From assembly GCA_012522285.1 (NCBI GenBank), contig JAAYKS010000015.1:1-7416 (forward strand): DNA of 7,416 nt. The letters are read 5' to 3'. Both the position numbers and the translations under genes were made by a program. The notes beneath the pieces were generated by a model that saw nothing but the letters and a program-made list of their open reading frames with translations, was not told the origin of the DNA and did not search any database. Positions within the stretch are counted from its first letter, which is position 1, and every line of letters starts with the position of its first letter. This DNA comes from Clostridiaceae bacterium. GTDB taxonomy: Bacteria > Bacillota > Clostridia > Saccharofermentanales > UBA5734. This document shows, one piece after another, positions 4,894 through 7,416 of this stretch.

Positions 4894-5605
4894 GAAGCAA
4901 TACCTGCAGGTACTGGAGACCCGGCTGCGCGCCGGAAAAGTCGAGGACATCGAGGACATCCTGTACGAGTACACCCAGCATTTCGACCACAAGCTGGCCG
5001 ATGGGTTTTCGGAAGAGGAGACCGCCGCGCGATTGGGGGACCCGGCCGCCATTGCGGAGCAGTTTCTGGTGGCGGACCGCCCGGTTCCGGTCCGGAAACC
5101 CGGCAGCAAAGTCCTGTTGGCATCCGGGCTGGGTTTCCTGCACATTCTTGTGGGATCCGGGTTCCTTTCGTTGTTCTGCTGCGTGATCGTATTGGGTGCA
5201 TTCGCGCTTGCTGTATTCGCACTTGGGACCTGCCTGGTGTCCGGCACCAACACCGCCGGCCTGATCCCTCCCATGCCCTGGTTTGGAGCTCTGCTGTTCG
5301 GACTTTCCTTCTTCTCGCTGGGGATTCTCAGCACCATCGGGACTCTCCAATTGTATTTGTACACCGTCCAATGGATACGCGCTTACGGACGCTGGACCCG
5401 CAACGTGATGGGGGACGGACGGTACCCGCCGCTGTCCACAACCCCGCATGTGGGTCGCAGGTTCAGTCGCTTCCTGCGAACCACCACCGTGGTTTCATTG
5501 GTGGTGTTCCTGCTTCTCTGCGTGTCCGCGGCGATCGCACTCACCATCCATGTAGGATTCCAACCTTTCTGGCACGCGCTGGGCTGGTTCGGCTACACCG
5601 GATAA
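4886..5605 (+). CDS. HAAS/DUF1700-like membrane protein, PadR partner
   Basis: 239 residues. Residues 1-65 form a soluble alpha-helical domain of the kind found in HAAS/DUF1700 proteins. It begins MDKKQYLQVLETRLR, continues DIEDILYEYTQHFDHKLADG and ends EEETAARLGDPAAIAEQFL; the 'YLxxLexxL...Y..hf...G.seee....lGdP..iA' pattern is characteristic. Membrane helices follow at about 76-93, 95-118, 133-162 (perhaps one long or two short) and 200-222. GGAGG lies about 10 nt before ATG 4886, and the start sits inside the end of padR. HAAS-domain proteins are typically encoded beside small PadR regulators and are thought to take part in membrane signalling or envelope regulation, without a settled mechanism. 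The two dehydrogenase genes follow 16 bp later in the same operon. Confidence 0.85.
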   Translation: MDKKQYLQVLETRLRAGKVEDIEDILYEYTQHFDHKLADGFSEEETAARLGDPAAIAEQFLVADRPVPVRKPGSKVLLASGLGFLHILVGSGFLSLFCCVIVLGAFALAVFALGTCLVSGTNTAGLIPPMPWFGALLFGLSFFSLGILSTIGTLQLYLYTVQWIRAYGRWTRNVMGDGRYPPLSTTPHVGRRFSRFLRTTTVVSLVVFLLLCVSAAIALTIHVGFQPFWHALGWFGYTG

Positions 5606-5621
5606 AACAAGGAGAACAATC

Positions 5622-6452
5622 ATGGACGGATGGTTTTTGATCACAGGCGCCACGGGCGGCCTGGGAAGAGCTTTTTGCGCGGCTTGCGCGCGGCGGGGAT
5701 TCCGGCTGTTCCTCACCGACCGGTCGGAAGAAGCACTGGATACCCTGGCCGGCGGACTCCGGCACGCATACGGGATCTCTGTGCGGACCGCGTCCTGCGA
5801 TCTCGCGACCGATGCCGGGCGGGACGCGCTGGCCGAGGTGGTGGGCCATGCCGGGATCCGGCTGTCGGGTATGATCCATGTCGCCGGGATCGACGCGGAG
5901 GGCGAATTCACTTCCCTGTCCCTCGGTTCGCTCCGCGCGATCATGCAGGTCAACATGTTGAGTGTCGCGGAAAACATCCACCAGATGCTCCGGTTCCGAC
6001 AGATGGATCAACCCTTCCGGATCATCAACGTCGCCAGTCTCGCAGCCTTCCAGCCCATGCCTTACAAAGCGCTGTACGCGGCGACCAAACGGTTCCTCGT
6101 GCAGTTCTCTCTCGGGATTCGTGAGGAACTACTGACCTCCGGAGTCTCGGTCACCGTACTGTGCCCCTGCGGCATGCCGACCACTCCGGTGTGCATCGCC
6201 GAAATCGAGGCGCAAGGCATCGCGGGCCGGCTGACCACAATGAATCCGGGAACAGTCGCGGAATACACCCTCGATAAGGCGCTTCGCGGCAAAGCCATCG
6301 TGGTGCCGGGTACACTCAACCGGTGTGTACGGTTTGCGTCGGATTTACTGCCCGCCACCTGGACCGCGCGTTGGGTACGCCGCCAATGGTCCGGTGCACT
6401 GATGAAGCGCTGCGGGACCTTGCGATCCCCTGAAACCGGAGGTGCGGCATGA
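5622..6452 (+). CDS. Short-chain dehydrogenase/reductase, first of a pair
   Basis: 276 residues, a classical SDR with a Rossmann fold. The cofactor glycine motif TGATGGLG is at 8-15. FLTDRSEE (30-37) ends the second strand; its Asp followed by Arg leaves NAD versus NADP preference open. CDLA is at 59-62. The usual NNAG motif reads HVAG (86-89). The catalytic set looks complete: Asn111, Ser139 (in NVASLA), Tyr152 and Lys156 (YAATK). After the catalytic helix comes VLCPCGMPTTP where the family usually has a Pro-Gly motif, then a C-terminal part with VVPGTLNRCVRF (227-238), as seen in DltE-like SDRs. Start ATG 5622 has AAGGAG 7 nt upstream. It overlaps the next SDR gene by 4 bp (ATGA). It is an NAD(P)-dependent oxidoreductase in the cytoplasm; the substrate cannot be read from the sequence. 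Confidence 0.9.
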   Translation: MDGWFLITGATGGLGRAFCAACARRGFRLFLTDRSEEALDTLAGGLRHAYGISVRTASCDLATDAGRDALAEVVGHAGIRLSGMIHVAGIDAEGEFTSLSLGSLRAIMQVNMLSVAENIHQMLRFRQMDQPFRIINVASLAAFQPMPYKALYAATKRFLVQFSLGIREELLTSGVSVTVLCPCGMPTTPVCIAEIEAQGIAGRLTTMNPGTVAEYTLDKALRGKAIVVPGTLNRCVRFASDLLPATWTARWVRRQWSGALMKRCGTLRSPETGGAA

Positions 6453-7387
6453 GAGGGACTGCGGTTCTGACCGGCGCGACCTCCGGGATCGGATTGTCCT
6501 CCGCGAAGGCATTGGCCTGGCTGGGATTTCGGGTCATCGGCGTAGGGCGGAATCCCGAACGTGTGCGGGAGGCAGAGCGTCAGATCCGGGCGGCTTGTCG
6601 GGAGGGAGATACTCCACTAAGCGGAGACAACATCGCGGCGGACAACCAGGTTCTCTCGCCGGAACCCGACGTGTCTTTTGTCACAGGAGACCTCTCCACC
6701 ACAGACGGAGTGCGCCGGATCGCCGCCGGGATCCGGGATCTGCTCGCTCAAACTGGCGGGACACTGGATATCCTGGTTCTAGCGGCCGGGACGGTTTCCA
6801 CCTGGCACACCACGACCGCCGAGGCTTATGAACTCCAGTTTGCGGTCAACCACCTGGCCCCGTTTCTCCTCACCCATGAACTGCTGCCCTGCCTGCGCGC
6901 GGCCGAATCGGCACGGGTGCTGGTGGTTTCGTCCCGATCTCATTACCATACGCGCATCCGCTGGGAGGATGTGATGATGCGGCGGCGATACCACTGCCTC
7001 GCAGCGTACAAGCAATCCAAGCTGTGCAACGTATTGTTTGCCCTGGAGTTCGCGCGACGGGAGCAAACACAAAGCCGACCGATCCAGATGTACGCGGTCG
7101 ATCCCGGCCTGGTTGCGACCGAAATCGGTCTCAAAGGGACCGCAGGCATCGAGCGGCTGGTCTGGCGACTGCGCATGCGAGCGGGTACGCATCCAGAGGT
7201 TCCGGCGCAGGAAATCGTCCGGATCGCGACCGAACCGGCCTACGAAGGGCAAAGCGGGAAATACTGGTTCCGCGCGCGAGAAAAAATACCCAGCCGCGTC
7301 GCGCGAGATCCGGAACAGGCCGCCCGGTTGTGGCGGCTGTCTGAACAGCTGTGCGGATTGACAGGAGAGAAGACAACGCACGAGTGA
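6449..7387 (+). CDS. Short-chain dehydrogenase/reductase, retinol-dehydrogenase/WWOX-like
   Basis: 312 residues. TGATSGIG (8-15) binds the cofactor, and Arg34 after strand two (GVGRNPERV) favours NADP(H). The NNAG motif is replaced by LAAG (111-114). Asn134, Ser162 (VVSSRSH), Tyr187 and Lys191 (YKQSK) form the catalytic set. The run YKQSKLCNVLFALEFARR followed by DPGLVATEIG (218-227) is typical of the retinol-dehydrogenase/WWOX-like branch of SDRs. Residues about 51-72 are an extra hydrophilic stretch before the strand VSFVTGDLS, longer than usual. The start ATG overlaps the stop of the preceding SDR (ATGA), with GGAGG upstream, so synthesis is coupled. It ends the visible operon; the stop TGA is at 7385-7387. 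It is a cytoplasmic or membrane-associated oxidoreductase, probably acting on a hydrophobic carbonyl or alcohol by family analogy; the substrate is unknown. Confidence 0.9.
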   Translation: MRGTAVLTGATSGIGLSSAKALAWLGFRVIGVGRNPERVREAERQIRAACREGDTPLSGDNIAADNQVLSPEPDVSFVTGDLSTTDGVRRIAAGIRDLLAQTGGTLDILVLAAGTVSTWHTTTAEAYELQFAVNHLAPFLLTHELLPCLRAAESARVLVVSSRSHYHTRIRWEDVMMRRRYHCLAAYKQSKLCNVLFALEFARREQTQSRPIQMYAVDPGLVATEIGLKGTAGIERLVWRLRMRAGTHPEVPAQEIVRIATEPAYEGQSGKYWFRAREKIPSRVARDPEQAARLWRLSEQLCGLTGEKTTHE

Positions 7388-7391
7388 GATA

Positions 7392-7416
7392 TGTCGAAAA
7401 ATCGACTATAGTCGAA
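7392..7416. promoter_or_regulatory. Overlapping TCGA dyads with a Spo0A-box match
   Basis: TGTCGAA (7392-7398) matches the Spo0A box consensus TGNCGAA exactly. GTCGA-AAAA-TCGAC (7393-7406) is a perfect inverted repeat, and TCGACTATAGTCGA (7402-7415) is a perfect 14-bp palindrome sharing its right arm. GTCGAA recurs at 7411-7416, 18 bp after the first copy. There is no T-run typical of a terminator. It may be the control region of a gene to the right, or the first unit of a repeat cut off by the window edge. Confidence 0.4.

Noticed and set aside
4474..5364. Minus-strand open frame of 296 codons opposite padR and the HAAS gene
   Set aside because: It is antisense to two genes with clear family motifs and correct ribosome sites; its own product is low-complexity and matches nothing recognisable.
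6779..7381. Minus-strand open frame of 200 codons opposite the second dehydrogenase
   Set aside because: The plus-strand frame has the full set of SDR motifs; the antisense frame shows none and is a compositional shadow.

Overview
The window is GC-rich bacterial DNA (visibly around 60% G+C in genes), gene-dense, with strong purine-rich Shine-Dalgarno sites (for example GGGGGAGG, GAGGGGGG, AAGGAG). A PadR regulator overlapping a HAAS/DUF1700-type membrane protein, Ig-like domains of a type common in Bacillota on a membrane anchor, and a Spo0A-box-like TGTCGAA near the right edge all point to a moderately high-GC Bacillota (Firmicutes) chromosome. The genus cannot be read from the sequence. I see no rRNA, tRNA, CRISPR array, insertion sequence or phage gene.

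Left third (1-2520): the tail of a rightward reading frame enters at the left edge. It converges with a leftward three-gene operon, read from 2520 down to 106. The operon encodes an ECF-type sigma factor, a 515-residue single-pass membrane protein with a large external part (two Ig-like domains around a unique middle), and an 81-residue single-pass membrane protein. The layout is that of a sigma factor with a membrane-bound sensor/anti-sigma partner, but the partner has no zinc anti-sigma motif. A rho-independent terminator for this operon lies inside the end of the converging rightward frame.

Centre (2521-4415): a 283-bp divergent intergenic region carries an extended -10 promoter for the sigma operon, a sigma-A-like promoter, a possible ECF-type promoter for the rightward genes, and several dyads. 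Next come two tandem paralogues of an unrecognised exported family. The first is a predicted lipoprotein (260 aa); the second is anchored by an N-terminal membrane helix (251 aa). The divergent layout suggests, but does not prove, that the pair is a target of the sigma factor.

Right part (4416-7416): a promoter region dense in repeats precedes a tightly packed four-gene operon: padR (overlapping the next gene by 8 bp), a HAAS/DUF1700-like membrane protein, and two short-chain dehydrogenases overlapping at ATGA. PadR probably represses its own operon. The two dehydrogenases are probably made together and may act on one pathway, with unknown substrates. The last 29 bases hold overlapping TCGA-centred dyads, including an exact Spo0A-box match, which may be the control region of a gene beyond the window.
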